64,000 bases of DNA from Burkholderia oklahomensis C6786 (GTDB lineage: Bacteria > Pseudomonadota > Gammaproteobacteria > Burkholderiales > Burkholderiaceae): NCBI RefSeq assembly GCF_000959365.1, contig NZ_CP009555.1:2046001-2110000 (forward strand), in the 5' to 3' direction. The translations under genes were made by a program, and so were the position numbers. Numbering within the stretch: position 1 is the stretch's first letter; each line of letters starts with the position of its first letter. The notes below the pieces were generated by a model, which searched no databases, was not told where the DNA came from, and saw only the letters and a program-made list of their open reading frames with translations. Below, piece by piece: positions 1 through 10,597 of the stretch.

Positions 1-3000
1 GATCGACCCGATCCGCGAGAACATGGTGATGTCGCTCGTGTCGTTCATCGGCCCGAAGCCGAACCTGCTCGACACGAACAACATCAACCCGCCGATGCGT
101 CTCGAAGTGTCGCAGCCCGTGCTCGACTTCAAGGACATCGCGAAGATCCGCTCGATCGATCGCTACACGGGCGGCAAGTTCAGCGCGTACGAGCTGAACA
201 TCTGCTATCCGGTCGCGTGGGGCAAGGAAGGCATCGAGGCGCGCCTCGCGTCGCTGTGCGCGGAAGCCGTCGACGCGGTGAAGTCAGGCTACAACATCCT
301 CATCGTGTCGGACCGCAAGACGGACGCCGAGAACGTCGCGATCCCGGCGCTCCTCGCGACGTCGGCGATCCACACGCACCTCGTGCAGCAGGGGCTGCGC
401 ACGAGCACGGGCCTCGTCGTCGAGACGGGCTCCGCGCGCGAGACGCACCACTTCGCGCTGCTCGCGGGCTACGGCGCGGAAGCCGTGCACCCGTACCTCG
501 CGATGGAAACGCTCGCGAAGATGGCGGAAGGCCTGCCGGGCGACCTGTCGCCGGAGAAGGCGGTCTACAACTTCACGAAGGCGGTCGGCAAGGGCCTGCA
601 GAAGGTGATGTCGAAGATGGGCATCTCCACCTACATGTCGTACACCGGCGCGCAGATCTTCGAAGCGCTCGGCCTGTCGACCGATCTCGTCGAGAAGTAC
701 TTCAAGGGCACGGCGTCGAAGGTGGGCGGCATCGGCCTCTTCGACGTGGCCGATGAAGCGATCCGCCTGCACCGCGACGCGTTCGGCGACAACCCGGTGC
801 TCGCCGACATGCTCGACGCGGGCGGCGAGTACGCGTTCCGCGTGCGCGGCGAAGACCACATGTGGACGCCCGATTCGATCGCGAAGCTGCAGCACGCGAC
901 GCGCGGCAATTCGTACCAGACGTACAAGGAATACGCACACCTGATCAACGATCAGACGAAGCGTCACATGACGCTGCGCGGCCTGTTCGAGTTCAAGGTC
1001 GATCCGGCGAAGGCGATTTCGATCGACGAAGTCGAGCCGGCGAAGGACATCGTCAAGCGCTTCGCGACGGGCGCGATGTCGCTCGGCTCGATCAGCACGG
1101 AAGCGCACACGACGCTCGCGATCGCGATGAACCGGATCGGCGGCAAGTCGAACACCGGCGAAGGCGGCGAGGACGAGCACCGCTATCGCAACGAGCTGCG
1201 CGGCATCCCGATCAAGGTCGGCGACACGCTGAAGTCGGTGATCGGCGACGAAATCGTCCGCGACATTCCGCTCAAGGAAGGCGATTCGCTGCGCTCGAAG
1301 ATCAAGCAGGTCGCGTCGGGCCGCTTCGGCGTGACGGCCGAGTACCTCGCGTCGGCCGACCAGATCCAGATCAAGATGGCGCAGGGCGCGAAGCCGGGCG
1401 AAGGCGGCCAGCTGCCGGGCCACAAGGTGTCCGAATACATCGGCAAGCTGCGCTACTCGGTGCCGGGCGTCGGTCTCATCTCGCCGCCGCCGCACCATGA
1501 CATCTATTCGATCGAGGATCTCGCGCAGCTGATCCACGACCTGAAGAACGTCAACCCGGTCGCGAGCATCTCGGTGAAGCTCGTGTCGGAAGTGGGCGTC
1601 GGCACGGTCGCGGCGGGCGTCGCGAAGGCGAAGGCCGATCACGTCGTGATCGCGGGTCATGACGGCGGCACGGGCGCATCGCCGCTGTCGTCGATCAAGC
1701 ACGCGGGCACGCCGTGGGAGCTCGGCCTCGCCGAGACGCAGCAGACGCTCGTGCTGAACCGCCTGCGCGGCCGCATCCGCGTGCAGGCCGATGGCCAGAT
1801 GAAGACGGGCCGCGACATCGTGATCGGCGCGCTCCTCGGCGCGGACGAATTCGGCTTCGCGACGGCGCCGCTCGTCGTCGAAGGCTGCATCATGATGCGC
1901 AAGTGCCATCTGAACACGTGCCCGGTCGGCGTCGCGACGCAGGATCCGGTGCTGCGCGCGAAGTTCTCGGGCCAGCCCGAGCACGTCGTCAACTACTTCT
2001 TCTTCGTCGCCGAGGAAGCGCGCGAGATCATGGCGCAGCTCGGCATCGCGAAGTTCGACGATCTCGTCGGCCGCGCCGATCTGCTCGACATGCGCCGCGG
2101 CGTCGAGCACTGGAAGGCGAAGGGCCTCGACTTCACGCGCGTGTTCTATCAGCCGGAAGGCTGCGAGGGGATTGCGCGCCGCCACCTCGAGTCGCAGGAC
2201 CACGGCCTCGAGCGCGCGCTCGACCACACGCTGATCGAGAAGGCGAAGGCCGCGATCGAGAACGGCGAGCACGTGTCGTTCATCCAGCCGGTGCGCAACG
2301 TGAACCGCACGGTCGGCGCGATGCTGTCCGGCGCGATCGCGAAGAAGCACGGCCATGACGGCCTCGCCGACGACGCGGTGCACATCCAGCTGAAGGGCAC
2401 GGCGGGCCAGAGCTTCGGCGCGTTCCTCGCGAAGGGCGTGACGCTCGACCTCGTCGGCGACGGCAACGACTACGTCGGCAAGGGCCTGTCGGGCGGCCGG
2501 ATCATCATCCGTCCGACCAACGATTTCCGCGGCAAGTCCGAGGAGAACATCATCTGCGGCAACACGGTGATGTACGGCGCGCTCGAAGGCGAGGCGTTCT
2601 TCCGCGGCGTCGCGGGCGAGCGCTTCTGCGTGCGCAACTCGGGCGCGACGGCGGTCGTCGAGGGTACGGGCGACCACGGCTGCGAATACATGACGGGCGG
2701 CACGGTCGTCGTGCTCGGCGAGACCGGGCGCAACTTCGCCGCGGGCATGTCGGGCGGCGTCGCATACGTGTACGACCCGGACGGCGCATTCGCCGCGAAG
2801 TGCAACAAGTCGATGGTCGCGCTCGATCCGGTGCTGCAGCAGGCCGAGCAGGAGCGCACGGTCGATCCCGCGCTCTGGCACGGCGGCGCGACGGACGAAG
2901 CGCTCCTCAAGGGGCTCGTCGAGCGCCACTTCCAGTTCACCGGCTCGCCGCGCGCGAAGTCGCTGCTCGAAAACTGGGATGCGGCGCGTCGCCAGTTCGT

Positions 3001-3082
3001 GAAGGTGTTCCCGCACGAATACAAGCGCGCGCTCGGCGAAATCGGCGCGAAGAAGAAAGCCAACGAGGTGCTCGCCGCCTGA
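1..3082 (+). CDS. gltB: Glutamate synthase (NADPH) large subunit, 5' end outside the window
   Basis: Makes two glutamates from glutamine and 2-oxoglutarate together with GltD. About 1026 codons are visible, the C-terminal two thirds of a protein usually near 1500-1570 residues. The reading frame is open from base 2, so the ATG at 23 is internal. Seen: the FMN-domain run [13 protein letters not shown] at the very start, the [10 protein letters not shown] loop near 1150, the 3Fe-4S cysteines in [13 protein letters not shown] (about 1885-1925), and the C-terminal glycine-rich beta-helix ([29 protein letters not shown]). gltD follows after 92 bp, as expected for a gltBD operon. Confidence 0.97.
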   Translation, partial: IDPIRENMVMSLVSFIGPKPNLLDTNNINPPMRLEVSQPVLDFKDIAKIRSIDRYTGGKFSAYELNICYPVAWGKEGIEARLASLCAEAVDAVKSGYNILIVSDRKTDAENVAIPALLATSAIHTHLVQQGLRTSTGLVVETGSARETHHFALLAGYGAEAVHPYLAMETLAKMAEGLPGDLSPEKAVYNFTKAVGKGLQKVMSKMGISTYMSYTGAQIFEALGLSTDLVEKYFKGTASKVGGIGLFDVADEAIRLHRDAFGDNPVLADMLDAGGEYAFRVRGEDHMWTPDSIAKLQHATRGNSYQTYKEYAHLINDQTKRHMTLRGLFEFKVDPAKAISIDEVEPAKDIVKRFATGAMSLGSISTEAHTTLAIAMNRIGGKSNTGEGGEDEHRYRNELRGIPIKVGDTLKSVIGDEIVRDIPLKEGDSLRSKIKQVASGRFGVTAEYLASADQIQIKMAQGAKPGEGGQLPGHKVSEYIGKLRYSVPGVGLISPPPHHDIYSIEDLAQLIHDLKNVNPVASISVKLVSEVGVGTVAAGVAKAKADHVVIAGHDGGTGASPLSSIKHAGTPWELGLAETQQTLVLNRLRGRIRVQADGQMKTGRDIVIGALLGADEFGFATAPLVVEGCIMMRKCHLNTCPVGVATQDPVLRAKFSGQPEHVVNYFFFVAEEAREIMAQLGIAKFDDLVGRADLLDMRRGVEHWKAKGLDFTRVFYQPEGCEGIARRHLESQDHGLERALDHTLIEKAKAAIENGEHVSFIQPVRNVNRTVGAMLSGAIAKKHGHDGLADDAVHIQLKGTAGQSFGAFLAKGVTLDLVGDGNDYVGKGLSGGRIIIRPTNDFRGKSEENIICGNTVMYGALEGEAFFRGVAGERFCVRNSGATAVVEGTGDHGCEYMTGGTVVVLGETGRNFAAGMSGGVAYVYDPDGAFAAKCNKSMVALDPVLQQAEQERTVDPALWHGGATDEALLKGLVERHFQFTGSPRAKSLLENWDAARRQFVKVFPHEYKRALGEIGAKKKANEVLAA

Positions 3083-3109
3083 TGCAGGGCGGCTCGACGA
3101 CATAGCGAA

Positions 3110-3133
3110 CGCGCCCGTCCGATGGCGGGCGCG
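3110..3133 (+). terminator. GC-rich hairpin between gltB and gltD
   Basis: CGCGCCCG (3110-3117) pairs with CGGGCGCG (3126-3133) around an 8-nt loop. No T-run follows, only a C-rich stretch, so it looks like a processing or attenuation hairpin inside the gltBD transcript rather than a full terminator. Confidence 0.4.
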
Positions 3134-3174
3134 GGTCCCCCTTACTCGATTCAACAGATTCAGAAGAGAACCTT

Positions 3175-4641
3175 ATGGGCAAGGCAACCGGTTTTCTGGA
3201 GTTCGAACGCCGCCACGAGGCGTACGAAGCACCGCTCACGCGCGTGAAGCACTACAAGGAGTTCGTCGCGGCACTCACCGACGAGGACGCGAAGATCCAG
3301 GGCGCGCGCTGCATGGATTGCGGCATCCCGTTCTGCAACAGCGGGTGCCCCGTCAACAACATCATTCCGGACTTCAACGATCTCGTGTATCGCCAGGATT
3401 GGCGGCAGGCGATCGAAGTGCTGCACTCGACGAACAACTTCCCCGAGTTCACGGGCCGCATCTGCCCGGCGCCGTGCGAAGCGGCGTGCACGCTCGGGAT
3501 CAACGACGATCCCGTCGGCATCAAGTCGATCGAGCACGCGATCATCGACAAGGCGTGGACGGAAGGCTGGGTCGAGCCGCAGCCGGCGGCGCACAAGACG
3601 GGCAAGAAGGTCGCGGTCGTCGGCTCCGGCCCCGCGGGCCTCGCCGCCGCGCAGCAGCTCGCGCGCGCGGGGCACGACGTGACGGTGTTCGAGAAGAGCG
3701 ACCGGATCGGCGGCCTGCTGCGCTACGGGATCCCCGACTTCAAGCTCGAGAAGTGGCTGATCGACCGCCGGATGCGCCAGATGGAGGCGGAAGGCGTGAC
3801 GTTCCGCACGAGCGTGTTCATCGGCCGCGAGCCGCTGCCCGAGTCGATCGGCAACATGGCGAAGGAGACGATCTCGCCCGACGCGCTGAAGGACGAGTTC
3901 GACGCGGTCGTGATCGCGGGCGGCTCGGAAACGCCGCGCGATCTGCCGGTGCCGGGCCGCGAGCTCGCGGGCATCCATTACGCGATGGATTTCCTGCCGC
4001 AGCAGAACAAGGTGAACGCTGGCGACAAGGTGCCCGATCAGCTGCTCGCGAAGGGCAAGCACGTCGTCGTGATCGGCGGCGGCGATACGGGCTCGGACTG
4101 CGTCGGCACGTCGAACCGCCACGGCGCGAAGCACATCACGCAGTTCGAGCTGCTGCCGCAGCCGCCCGAAGCGGAGAACAAGCCGCTCGTGTGGCCGTAC
4201 TGGCCGATCAAGCTGCGCACGTCGTCGTCGCACGACGAAGGCTGCGAGCGCGACTGGGCGGTCGCGACGAAGCGCTTCGAAGGCAAGAACGGCAAGGTCG
4301 AGAAGCTGATCGCGGTGCGCGTCGCGTGGGTCGACGGCAAGATGCAGGAAGTGCCGAATTCCGAGTTCGAGATCAAGGCCGATCTCGTGCTGCTCGCGAT
4401 GGGCTTCACGCAGCCGGCCGCACCCGTGCTCGACGCGTTCGGCGTCGCGAAGGACGCGCGCGGCAACGCGCGTGCGGGCACCGAAGGCGATCGCGCGTAC
4501 TACACGTCGGTCGACAAGGTGTTCGCCGCGGGCGACATGCGCCGTGGCCAGTCGCTCGTCGTCTGGGCGATCCGCGAAGGCCGCCAGTGCGCGCGCTCGG
4601 TCGACGCGTACCTGATGGGCAGTTCGGAACTGCCGCGCTGA
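3175..4641 (+). CDS. gltD: Glutamate synthase (NADPH) small subunit
   Basis: 488 residues, the usual family length. It passes electrons from NADPH through FAD and two 4Fe-4S clusters to GltB. Seen: N-terminal cluster cysteines C46, C49, C54, C58 and a second group C97, C101, C105; an FAD Rossmann motif GSGPAG near 150-155; the NADPH-binding [10 protein letters not shown] near 297-306; and the closing FAD motif [16 protein letters not shown]. The ATG at 3175 is preceded by AGAAGAG. A strong intrinsic terminator closes the unit at 4675-4707. Confidence 0.97.
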   Translation: MGKATGFLEFERRHEAYEAPLTRVKHYKEFVAALTDEDAKIQGARCMDCGIPFCNSGCPVNNIIPDFNDLVYRQDWRQAIEVLHSTNNFPEFTGRICPAPCEAACTLGINDDPVGIKSIEHAIIDKAWTEGWVEPQPAAHKTGKKVAVVGSGPAGLAAAQQLARAGHDVTVFEKSDRIGGLLRYGIPDFKLEKWLIDRRMRQMEAEGVTFRTSVFIGREPLPESIGNMAKETISPDALKDEFDAVVIAGGSETPRDLPVPGRELAGIHYAMDFLPQQNKVNAGDKVPDQLLAKGKHVVVIGGGDTGSDCVGTSNRHGAKHITQFELLPQPPEAENKPLVWPYWPIKLRTSSSHDEGCERDWAVATKRFEGKNGKVEKLIAVRVAWVDGKMQEVPNSEFEIKADLVLLAMGFTQPAAPVLDAFGVAKDARGNARAGTEGDRAYYTSVDKVFAAGDMRRGQSLVVWAIREGRQCARSVDAYLMGSSELPR

Positions 4642-4674
4642 GCGAGCATCGTTCGCCAGAGCGTCGTTTCGACG

Positions 4675-4707
4675 AACCGGGCGTCCATTAGGGCGCCCGG
4701 TTTTTTT
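4675..4707 (+). terminator. Rho-independent terminator after gltBD
   Basis: AACCGGGCG (4675-4683) pairs perfectly with CGCCCGGTT (4694-4702), and the 3' arm runs into a row of Ts (4701-4707). A textbook intrinsic terminator 34 bp after the gltD stop. Confidence 0.9.
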
Positions 4708-4918
4708 ATGCGCGATCGTCCGGCCGCGGGCACGGCGCGGGTATCGCGCGGCTCGCGACGGCTTCGTCGACGCGCGCTGCACGCAGCGCCCATCCTTTCA
4801 TCTTTCTCTGCAAAAATTTCATTTTGTAAGCGTCGGCGAAACCTGTCATATCATGTCGGCCCTCAGCCGGCTATGACCGGAATCAAGAATAATCCGACCC
4901 CAAATCAGGAGATGATGG

Positions 4919-6433
4919 ATGGAAGGCTTTGTGCATGCGTTGATCGACGGGATCAACGGCATTCTCTGGAACTACGTGCTGATTGCGCTGCTGCTCGGCG
5001 CGGGCGTGTGGTTCACGCTGCGCTTCAGGATGATCCAGCTGCGCGCGCTGTTCCTCAGCATGCGCCTCGTCGGCAGCAAGGGCGAGCCGGGCAGCATCTC
5101 GTCGTTCCAGGCGTTCGCGACCGGGCTCGCGAGCCGCGTCGGCACGGGCAACATCGCCGGCGTCGCGGTCGCGATGACGGTGGGCGGCCCGGGCGCGATC
5201 TTCTGGATGTGGATGACGGCGCTCGTCGGGATGTCGTCCGCGTTCGTCGAAGCGACGCTCGCGCAAATCTTCAAGGTGTCGCATCATGACGGCACGTATC
5301 GCGGCGGTCCCGCGTACTACATCCAGATCGGGCTGCGCTCGCGCGGCTTCGGCGTGCTGTTCTCGCTGTCGCTGATTCTCGCGTTCGGCTTCGTGTTCAA
5401 CGCGGTGCAGGCGAATGCGATCGCCGAGGCGTTCAACACGTCGTTCGGCTTCAGCCGCGCCGCGGTCGGGCTCGGGCTCGTCGCGCTGACGGCGCCGATC
5501 ATCTTCGGCGGCATTCGCCGGATCGCGCACGTCGCGCAGGTGATCGTGCCCGTGATGGCGATCGGCTATCTCGCGCTCGCCGTCTACGCGGTCGCGACGC
5601 ACGTCGCGCTCGTGCCGGAGATGATCGTGCTCATCGTGAAGAGCGCGTTCGGCCTCGAGCAGGCGGCGGGCGGCTTCGCCGGCTATGCGGTGAGCCAGGC
5701 GGTGTCGATCGGCGTGAAGCGCGGCCTGTTCTCGAACGAAGCGGGGATGGGCAGCGCGCCGAACGCGGCCGCGACCGCGAGCACGCGGCATCCGGTCACG
5801 CAGGGCCTGATCCAGATGCTCGGCGTGTTCGTCGACACGATCGTGATCTGCAGCGCGACCGCGTTCGTGATCCTGTTGTCGGGGCAGTACGAGCCGGGCA
5901 CGTCGATGGAAGGCGCGGCGCTCACGCAGCGCGCGATCTCGAGCCACGTCGGCGACTGGGGAGGCATCTACATGGCGGTGGCGATCTTCTTCCTCGCATT
6001 TTCGTCGGTGATCGGCAACTACGCGTATGCGGAAGGCAACGTCGAATTCGTCACGAGCCGGCGCGGCGCGCTGCTGATTTTCCGTCTCGCGGTGCTCGGG
6101 ATGGTGATGTTCGGCAGCGTCGGCCAACTGCCGCTCGTGTGGGCGATGGCCGACACGAGCATGGGCCTGATGGCGCTCATCAACCTGATCGCGATCCTGA
6201 TGCTCGGCAAGTACGCGCTCGCCGCATGGCGCGATTACCAGCGCCAGCGCGCGGCGGGCGTGGCCGATCCGGTGTTTACGCGCAAGACGATTCCCGCGCT
6301 CGCCAAGGTGCTCCCGGAAGACGTGTGGGGCGATCACGGGCCGCTGCCGCAGGGCGACAAGCTCGCGGCGGCGCGCGGCGCGGGTGCCGCGGGCGCGACT
6401 CAGGCCGCGGGGCCGCTCGGCTCCGCGCGGTGA
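4919..6433 (+). CDS. Alanine/glycine:Na+ (or H+) symporter, AGCS family
   Basis: 504 residues with about ten hydrophobic membrane segments. The family signature region RVGTGNIAGVAVAMTVGGPG lies near residues 65-85, and the conserved RGLFSNEAGMGSAPNAAA loop near 265-285. Imports small neutral amino acids into the cytoplasm; the substrate (alanine, glycine or glutamine) cannot be read from sequence. The C-terminal 60 residues are polar and alanine-rich, past the last membrane helix. Its stop TGA overlaps the possible GTG start of the next gene, so the two are probably translated together. Confidence 0.9.
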   Translation: MEGFVHALIDGINGILWNYVLIALLLGAGVWFTLRFRMIQLRALFLSMRLVGSKGEPGSISSFQAFATGLASRVGTGNIAGVAVAMTVGGPGAIFWMWMTALVGMSSAFVEATLAQIFKVSHHDGTYRGGPAYYIQIGLRSRGFGVLFSLSLILAFGFVFNAVQANAIAEAFNTSFGFSRAAVGLGLVALTAPIIFGGIRRIAHVAQVIVPVMAIGYLALAVYAVATHVALVPEMIVLIVKSAFGLEQAAGGFAGYAVSQAVSIGVKRGLFSNEAGMGSAPNAAATASTRHPVTQGLIQMLGVFVDTIVICSATAFVILLSGQYEPGTSMEGAALTQRAISSHVGDWGGIYMAVAIFFLAFSSVIGNYAYAEGNVEFVTSRRGALLIFRLAVLGMVMFGSVGQLPLVWAMADTSMGLMALINLIAILMLGKYALAAWRDYQRQRAAGVADPVFTRKTIPALAKVLPEDVWGDHGPLPQGDKLAAARGAGAAGATQAAGPLGSAR

Positions 6434-6990
6434 CGATGGCGGGCGACCGGCTGCGCTGCTTCGTCGCGCTCACGCTCGATCGGGCGTCGCGCGACGCGCT
6501 CGCGGCGCTGCCCGTCGCCGCCGGCGCGCGGCGTACGTCGCGCGATCAATTGCACGTGACGATCGCGTTCCTCGGCGCGGTCGAGCGGGCGAAGAGCGAG
6601 CAGCTCGGCGCGCGCCTCGCCGAACTCGCGGCGGTCGACGCGGTGCCGACCGTCGACGTCGAGCGCGTCGTCTGCTGGCCGAGCACCGCGCATGCGCGGC
6701 TCGTCGTCGCGGAGCTCGCGCCGCAGCCCCAGTTGCTCGCGCTCGGCGATCGGGTGGGCGGCGCGTTGCGCGAGCTCGGCTTGCCGCCCGACAGCCGTGC
6801 GTTCAAGCCGCACGTGACGATCGCGCGGTTTCCGCGCGATGCGCGTCGCGTGGCGGTCGACAGCGCGAACGATGCCGCAAGCGGCATGCCGCTCGCGTTG
6901 CGGTTCGAAACGCTCACGCTCTACGAGAGCATTCTCGCGCGCCCGGGCGCCGAGCATCGGGTGCTCGCGTCGGCGGCGCTGCGTGGATGA
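6430..6990 (+). CDS. thpR: RNA 2',3'-cyclic phosphodiesterase (2H family, ThpR/LigT)
   Basis: About 184-186 residues, normal for the family. Two HxTx catalytic motifs are clear: LHVTIAFLG (H40 and T42, counting from the ATG at 6436) and KPHVTIARF (H126 and T128). These are the hallmark of 2H phosphoesterases, which open 2',3'-cyclic phosphates and can ligate 2'-5' RNA ends. The start is either GTG 6430, overlapping the upstream stop by GTGA, or ATG 6436; neither has a clear ribosome site, which fits translational coupling to the symporter gene. Confidence 0.88.
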   Translation: MTMAGDRLRCFVALTLDRASRDALAALPVAAGARRTSRDQLHVTIAFLGAVERAKSEQLGARLAELAAVDAVPTVDVERVVCWPSTAHARLVVAELAPQPQLLALGDRVGGALRELGLPPDSRAFKPHVTIARFPRDARRVAVDSANDAASGMPLALRFETLTLYESILARPGAEHRVLASAALRG

Positions 6991-7644
6991 CGGCGGGGCG
7001 AGCATAGCGCGGGGGCCTTGTTGTTGAGCGGCATTTCGCCGAACGCTCAGGCTCCCGAAGCGATCGCGGCGTCGGCCGCTCGTCGTTCGATGTCCTTTCT
7101 TTCGCTCGTCTGACGAAATGACCGGCTGCGTCGCCGATCGGCATTCGGCGACGCTGCTCGGCCTCGGCGCTTCTCTCCGTGCCGCTTCCGCTTGCGGTTC
7201 TCTTGTTGTCCGCGGCTTGCGCCATCCGCACGTCGGGTGGGCAATCAATCGTCGATGGCCTTGATGGGGCGGTCGTCATTCGATGCTCATTTCGCGACAT
7301 CGAGCGGCTTTCTGGTTCGATCGGGCGGCTATCTTCTGATTCGTTTGATTCGTTCCCGCATTCGCGCCGTGATTCTCCGTCGCGCGCCGATCGCTTTGGG
7401 CGGGCGCGGCGTCGGCAATTGTCATCGGGACGCGCCCCGATGATCGCCGCGCCCATTCGGCAGCGCTCGTCGAGGTGAATGCCGTCCTCGCGCATGATCG
7501 CTTGCGGCGCTCGCGCCTCGCGCGCGACGATTGCTTCAACTTCGCGCGCGTCGTCGACATGCATTCCCGATCGTCGGCGAGTGTGGCCGCGATCCGCGGC
7601 CGCGCGTCCCGCTGGCGCGTCGCCAGCCGCCACCCACCGGCCGC
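6991..7644. other. 654-bp region without a recognisable gene
   Basis: Lies between thpR (plus strand) and the convergent dadA-like gene. Short open frames exist on both strands, but none resembles a known family, carries a good ribosome site, or shows the local third-position GC pattern. Base composition is slightly lower in GC and rich in CGAT-type words. I see no terminator with a T-run. It may be a decayed gene; I cannot tell of what. Confidence 0.5.
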
Positions 7645-8946
7645 TCACCGCCCGCCGCCGTACCGCGCGAGCGTCAACCCGTCGAGATCGATCTCCGGCT
7701 CGCGCCCGGCGACGAGATCGGCGACCACCTTTCCCGAACCCATCGACATCGCCCAGCCGGTCGAGCCGTGGCCGACGTTCAGCCATAAGCCGTCGATGCC
7801 GGACGGGCCGAGCAAAGGCGCGCCATCGGGCGTCATCGGCCGACGGCCGACCCAGAACTGCGCGTCGGCGGCGCGCGCCGCATGCGGGAACCAGTCGTCG
7901 AGCACCTTCATCAGCGTGCGGAGCGCCTGCTCGCGCAGCGTCGCGCGACGGTCGCCGAGTTCGGCCGTGCCCGCGACGCGCAGCGTCGGCCCGAAGCGCG
8001 TGATCGCGGTCTTCAGCGATTCGTCCATCAGCGCGGCGCGCGGCGCTTTTTCTTCGTCGACGATCGGCAGCGTCGCCGAATAGCCTTTGACCGGATAGAG
8101 CGGCACGTGGACGCCGACGCGCGCGAGCAGCGCCGCGCTGTCGACGCCGAGCGAGACGACGACCGCATCCGCCGCGAGCCGCTCTTCCTGCGCGGGCCGC
8201 CCTTGCCGCCGCTGCGGCGCGTCCGCGCGCGCGATCGTCACGCCGCACGTGCGACCGCGTTCGATTTGCAGCGCGCGCACGTCGGTGCCGAAGCGAAACC
8301 GGACGCCGTTCGCTTCGCAGATCGCACGAAGCCGACGCGTGAAGCGCGCGCAGTCGCCCGCCTCGTCGTCGGGCAGATAGAGCCCGCCGACGGGCCGCGC
8401 GTTCGCCCAGCGCAGGCCGGGTTCGATCTGCATGCATTCGTCGGCGCCGACCTCGCGATGCCCGATGCCCGCGTCGCGCAGCACCGCGAGCGCGGGCATC
8501 GCGAGCTGCACGTCGAACTCGCTGCGAAAGAGCTGCAGATAGCCGCGGCTCGCGCCGTAGTCGAACGGATGCCGGTCGCGGAATGCGCGCAGGCAACTGC
8601 GGCTGTAATATGCGACGCGCTGCATCCGCTGCTTGTTCACGCGAAACCGCGCGAGCTCGCACTCGCGCAGCCAGCGCGCGATCCAGCGCCATTGCGCGAG
8701 GTCGAGCGTCGGCCGGAAGATGAGCGGCGACGCGGGCTTGAACAGGTACTTGAGGATCTTCGCGGGCATGCCCGGCGCGGCCCACGGCGTCACGTAGCCG
8801 GGCGCGATGATGCCGGCGTTGCCGCGGCTCGTCGCGAGCGCAACGTCGGCCTCGCGCTCGATCACGGTGACGTCGAATCCCGCTTCGCGCAGATGGAACG
8901 CGGTGGCGACGCCGATCACGCCGGCGCCGAGAACGATCGTATGCAT
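7645..8946 (-). CDS. dadA: D-amino acid dehydrogenase, FAD-dependent (DadA-like)
   Basis: 433 residues. The N-terminus has the dinucleotide-binding GAGVIG (residues 7-12), closed by VIERE. It is followed by the DadA-type run TSRGNAGIIAPGYV and PWAAPGMPAKILKYL, which are typical of membrane-associated D-amino acid dehydrogenases that oxidise D-alanine and others to 2-oxo acids and feed the quinone pool. The C-terminus has the FAD-closing WLNVGHGSTGW. The MFS gene lies 24 bp upstream on the same strand, which suggests a two-gene unit for uptake and oxidation. Burkholderia carry several DadA paralogues, so the symbol is provisional. Confidence 0.85.
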   Translation of the reverse strand: MHTIVLGAGVIGVATAFHLREAGFDVTVIEREADVALATSRGNAGIIAPGYVTPWAAPGMPAKILKYLFKPASPLIFRPTLDLAQWRWIARWLRECELARFRVNKQRMQRVAYYSRSCLRAFRDRHPFDYGASRGYLQLFRSEFDVQLAMPALAVLRDAGIGHREVGADECMQIEPGLRWANARPVGGLYLPDDEAGDCARFTRRLRAICEANGVRFRFGTDVRALQIERGRTCGVTIARADAPQRRQGRPAQEERLAADAVVVSLGVDSAALLARVGVHVPLYPVKGYSATLPIVDEEKAPRAALMDESLKTAITRFGPTLRVAGTAELGDRRATLREQALRTLMKVLDDWFPHAARAADAQFWVGRRPMTPDGAPLLGPSGIDGLWLNVGHGSTGWAMSMGSGKVVADLVAGREPEIDLDGLTLARYGGGR

Positions 8947-8970
8947 GTCGGTTCGAAATGATGCGCGCGG

Positions 8971-10215
8971 TCAGCGCGCGGCCTCGGCGTGCTCGACGAG
9001 CGACTTGCCCTTCGTCTCCGGCAGCACGAGCGCCGCGACGATCACGAGCAGATAGCCGCTGCCCGCGACGAGGCCGATCGCCTTCACGAGCGACATCGAT
9101 TGCGACAGCGAGCCGACGAGAATCGGAAAGAACGAGCCAATTCCGCGGCCGAGGTTGTAGCAGAAGCCTTGGCCGGAGCCGCGGATCGCACCCGGATACA
9201 GCTCGGACAAGTATGCGCCGACGCCCGCGAAGATGCCCTGCACGACGATGCCGAGCGGAAAGCCGAGCAGCAGCATTGCGGCGTCGGTGATCGGCAGCAT
9301 CGTGTACGCCATCCCGAGCGAGAACGAGCCGGCCGCGAACAGGACGAACGACGCGCGCCGCCCGATCCGGTCGGACAGGCACGCGCCGACGAGATAGCCG
9401 ACGAACGACCCGACGATCAGCACGATCAGATAGCCGCTCGTGTTGAACACCGACAGATGCCGGACCGTCTTCAGATAGGTCGGCAACCACGTCGTGATCG
9501 CGTAGTACCCGCCGAGCATGCCGGTGCAGAGCGCGCTGCCGAACAGCGTTGTCCTCAGGTGCGCGCGGTCGAAGATCTGCAGGAAGTGCGCGCGGTCGAT
9601 GCCGCGCTCGCGCGCGCGGCGCGCAGCGACGTAGATGTCTGGATCGCTCACGTTGCGGCGAATGTAGAGGATCCACAGCGCGGGAACGATGCCGATCCAG
9701 AAGCACGCGCGCCATGCGTATTGCTCGGGCAGCAGCGCGAAGAACGCCCAGTACAGCACGGCGGCGGCGGCCCAGCCGAACGACCAGCTGCTCTGCACGG
9801 TGCCCACCGCCTTCGCGCGATGCTCTGATGAGCGGATCGTCTCGGCCATCATGATCGTGACGACCGACCATTCGCCGCCGAAGCCGAAGCCTTGCAGCGT
9901 GCGCGTCGCGAGCAGCTGCCAGAACGAGTGTGTGTAGCCGGACAGGAACGTGAACAGCGCGAACGTCGCGATCGTCCATTGCAGCACGCGCACGCGGCCG
10001 TAGCGGTCGGCGAGGATGCCGGCTAGCCAGCCGCCGACGGCGGACGAGATCAGCGAACTCGTCGCGATCATCCCCGCTTCGCTTTTCGACATCCCCCACG
10101 CGGCGATCAGCGACGGGATCAGGAACGAATAGATCATGAAGTCGAACGCGTCGACGGCGTAGAGCGTGCGCCGCTCGCGTGCCGACAGCTCGTGGAACCA
10201 CTGGAATGCCTGCAT
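8971..10215 (-). CDS. MFS transporter of the metabolite:H+ symporter type
   Basis: 414 residues with 12 predicted membrane helices. The start is the ATG at 10215 (MQAFQWFHELSARERRTL); an AGAGGAG ribosome site lies about 8 bases upstream. A longer in-frame start at 10314 would add 33 charged residues and is unlikely. The MFS motif-A loop LADRYGRVR follows helix 2, and a second DRIGRRASF loop is present in the second half. The opening RRTLYAVDAFDFMIYSFLIP resembles sialate/shikimate-type and aromatic acid carriers. The substrate is unknown; linkage to the DadA-like gene hints at an amino or organic acid. Confidence 0.85.
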   Translation of the reverse strand: MQAFQWFHELSARERRTLYAVDAFDFMIYSFLIPSLIAAWGMSKSEAGMIATSSLISSAVGGWLAGILADRYGRVRVLQWTIATFALFTFLSGYTHSFWQLLATRTLQGFGFGGEWSVVTIMMAETIRSSEHRAKAVGTVQSSWSFGWAAAAVLYWAFFALLPEQYAWRACFWIGIVPALWILYIRRNVSDPDIYVAARRARERGIDRAHFLQIFDRAHLRTTLFGSALCTGMLGGYYAITTWLPTYLKTVRHLSVFNTSGYLIVLIVGSFVGYLVGACLSDRIGRRASFVLFAAGSFSLGMAYTMLPITDAAMLLLGFPLGIVVQGIFAGVGAYLSELYPGAIRGSGQGFCYNLGRGIGSFFPILVGSLSQSMSLVKAIGLVAGSGYLLVIVAALVLPETKGKSLVEHAEAAR

Positions 10216-10386
10216 GCGCGCCGCTCCTCTCGCTCCGCCGTTGTCGTCGTCGCGCCCGCGTCGCGCGCGACGCGGGCCATTGTACGGGGGCTGTGACGGC
10301 AGAAAAAATTGCAATGGGGGGCGCGCGTAGCATGGGGCGCGCGTCGCGCATCATGCGTTGACGGCGGACAGCGGACGCCGACACCG

Positions 10387-10566
10387 ATGCCGATGCCGAT
10401 GCCGATGCCGATGCCGATGCCGATGCCGATGCCGATGCCGATGCCGATGCCGATGCCGATGCCGATGCCGATGCCGATGCCGATGCCGATGCCGATGCCG
10501 ATGCCGATGCCGATGCCGATGCCGATGCCGATGCCGATGCCGATGCCGATGCCGATGCCGATGCCG
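10387..10566 (+). repeat. Perfect hexanucleotide array, (ATGCCG) x 30
   Basis: 180 bp of exact ATGCCG units, preceded by a half unit CCG at 10384. No unit differs. Because the unit is six bases, copy changes keep any frame: the plus strand reads (Met-Pro), (Cys-Arg) or (Asp-Ala), the minus strand (Arg-His), (Gly-Ile) or (Ala-Ser). It lies between the MFS gene start and the SDR remnant, so it is most likely a noncoding, fast-evolving VNTR. Such long perfect arrays are unstable by slipped-strand replication. Confidence 0.97.
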
Positions 10567-10597
10567 GCCGAACCGGTCCGTTAATCGGACGATGCGT

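Noticed and set aside
284..3154. 956-codon minus-strand open frame opposite gltB
   Set aside because: Arg/His-rich shadow of a high-GC gene; gltB on the plus strand has full family motifs throughout.
6914..10384. 1156-codon minus-strand open frame across the dadA-like and MFS genes
   Set aside because: Different frame from both real genes, Arg/Ala-rich, no domain; an artefact of third-position GC.
10387..10566. Array as a CRISPR
   Set aside because: Contiguous six-base units without spacers or cas genes.
10309..10584. Plus-strand frame coding a (Met-Pro) repeat protein
   Set aside because: Only the ATGCCG array makes it; no unique domain, no ribosome site, and other frames are equally open.
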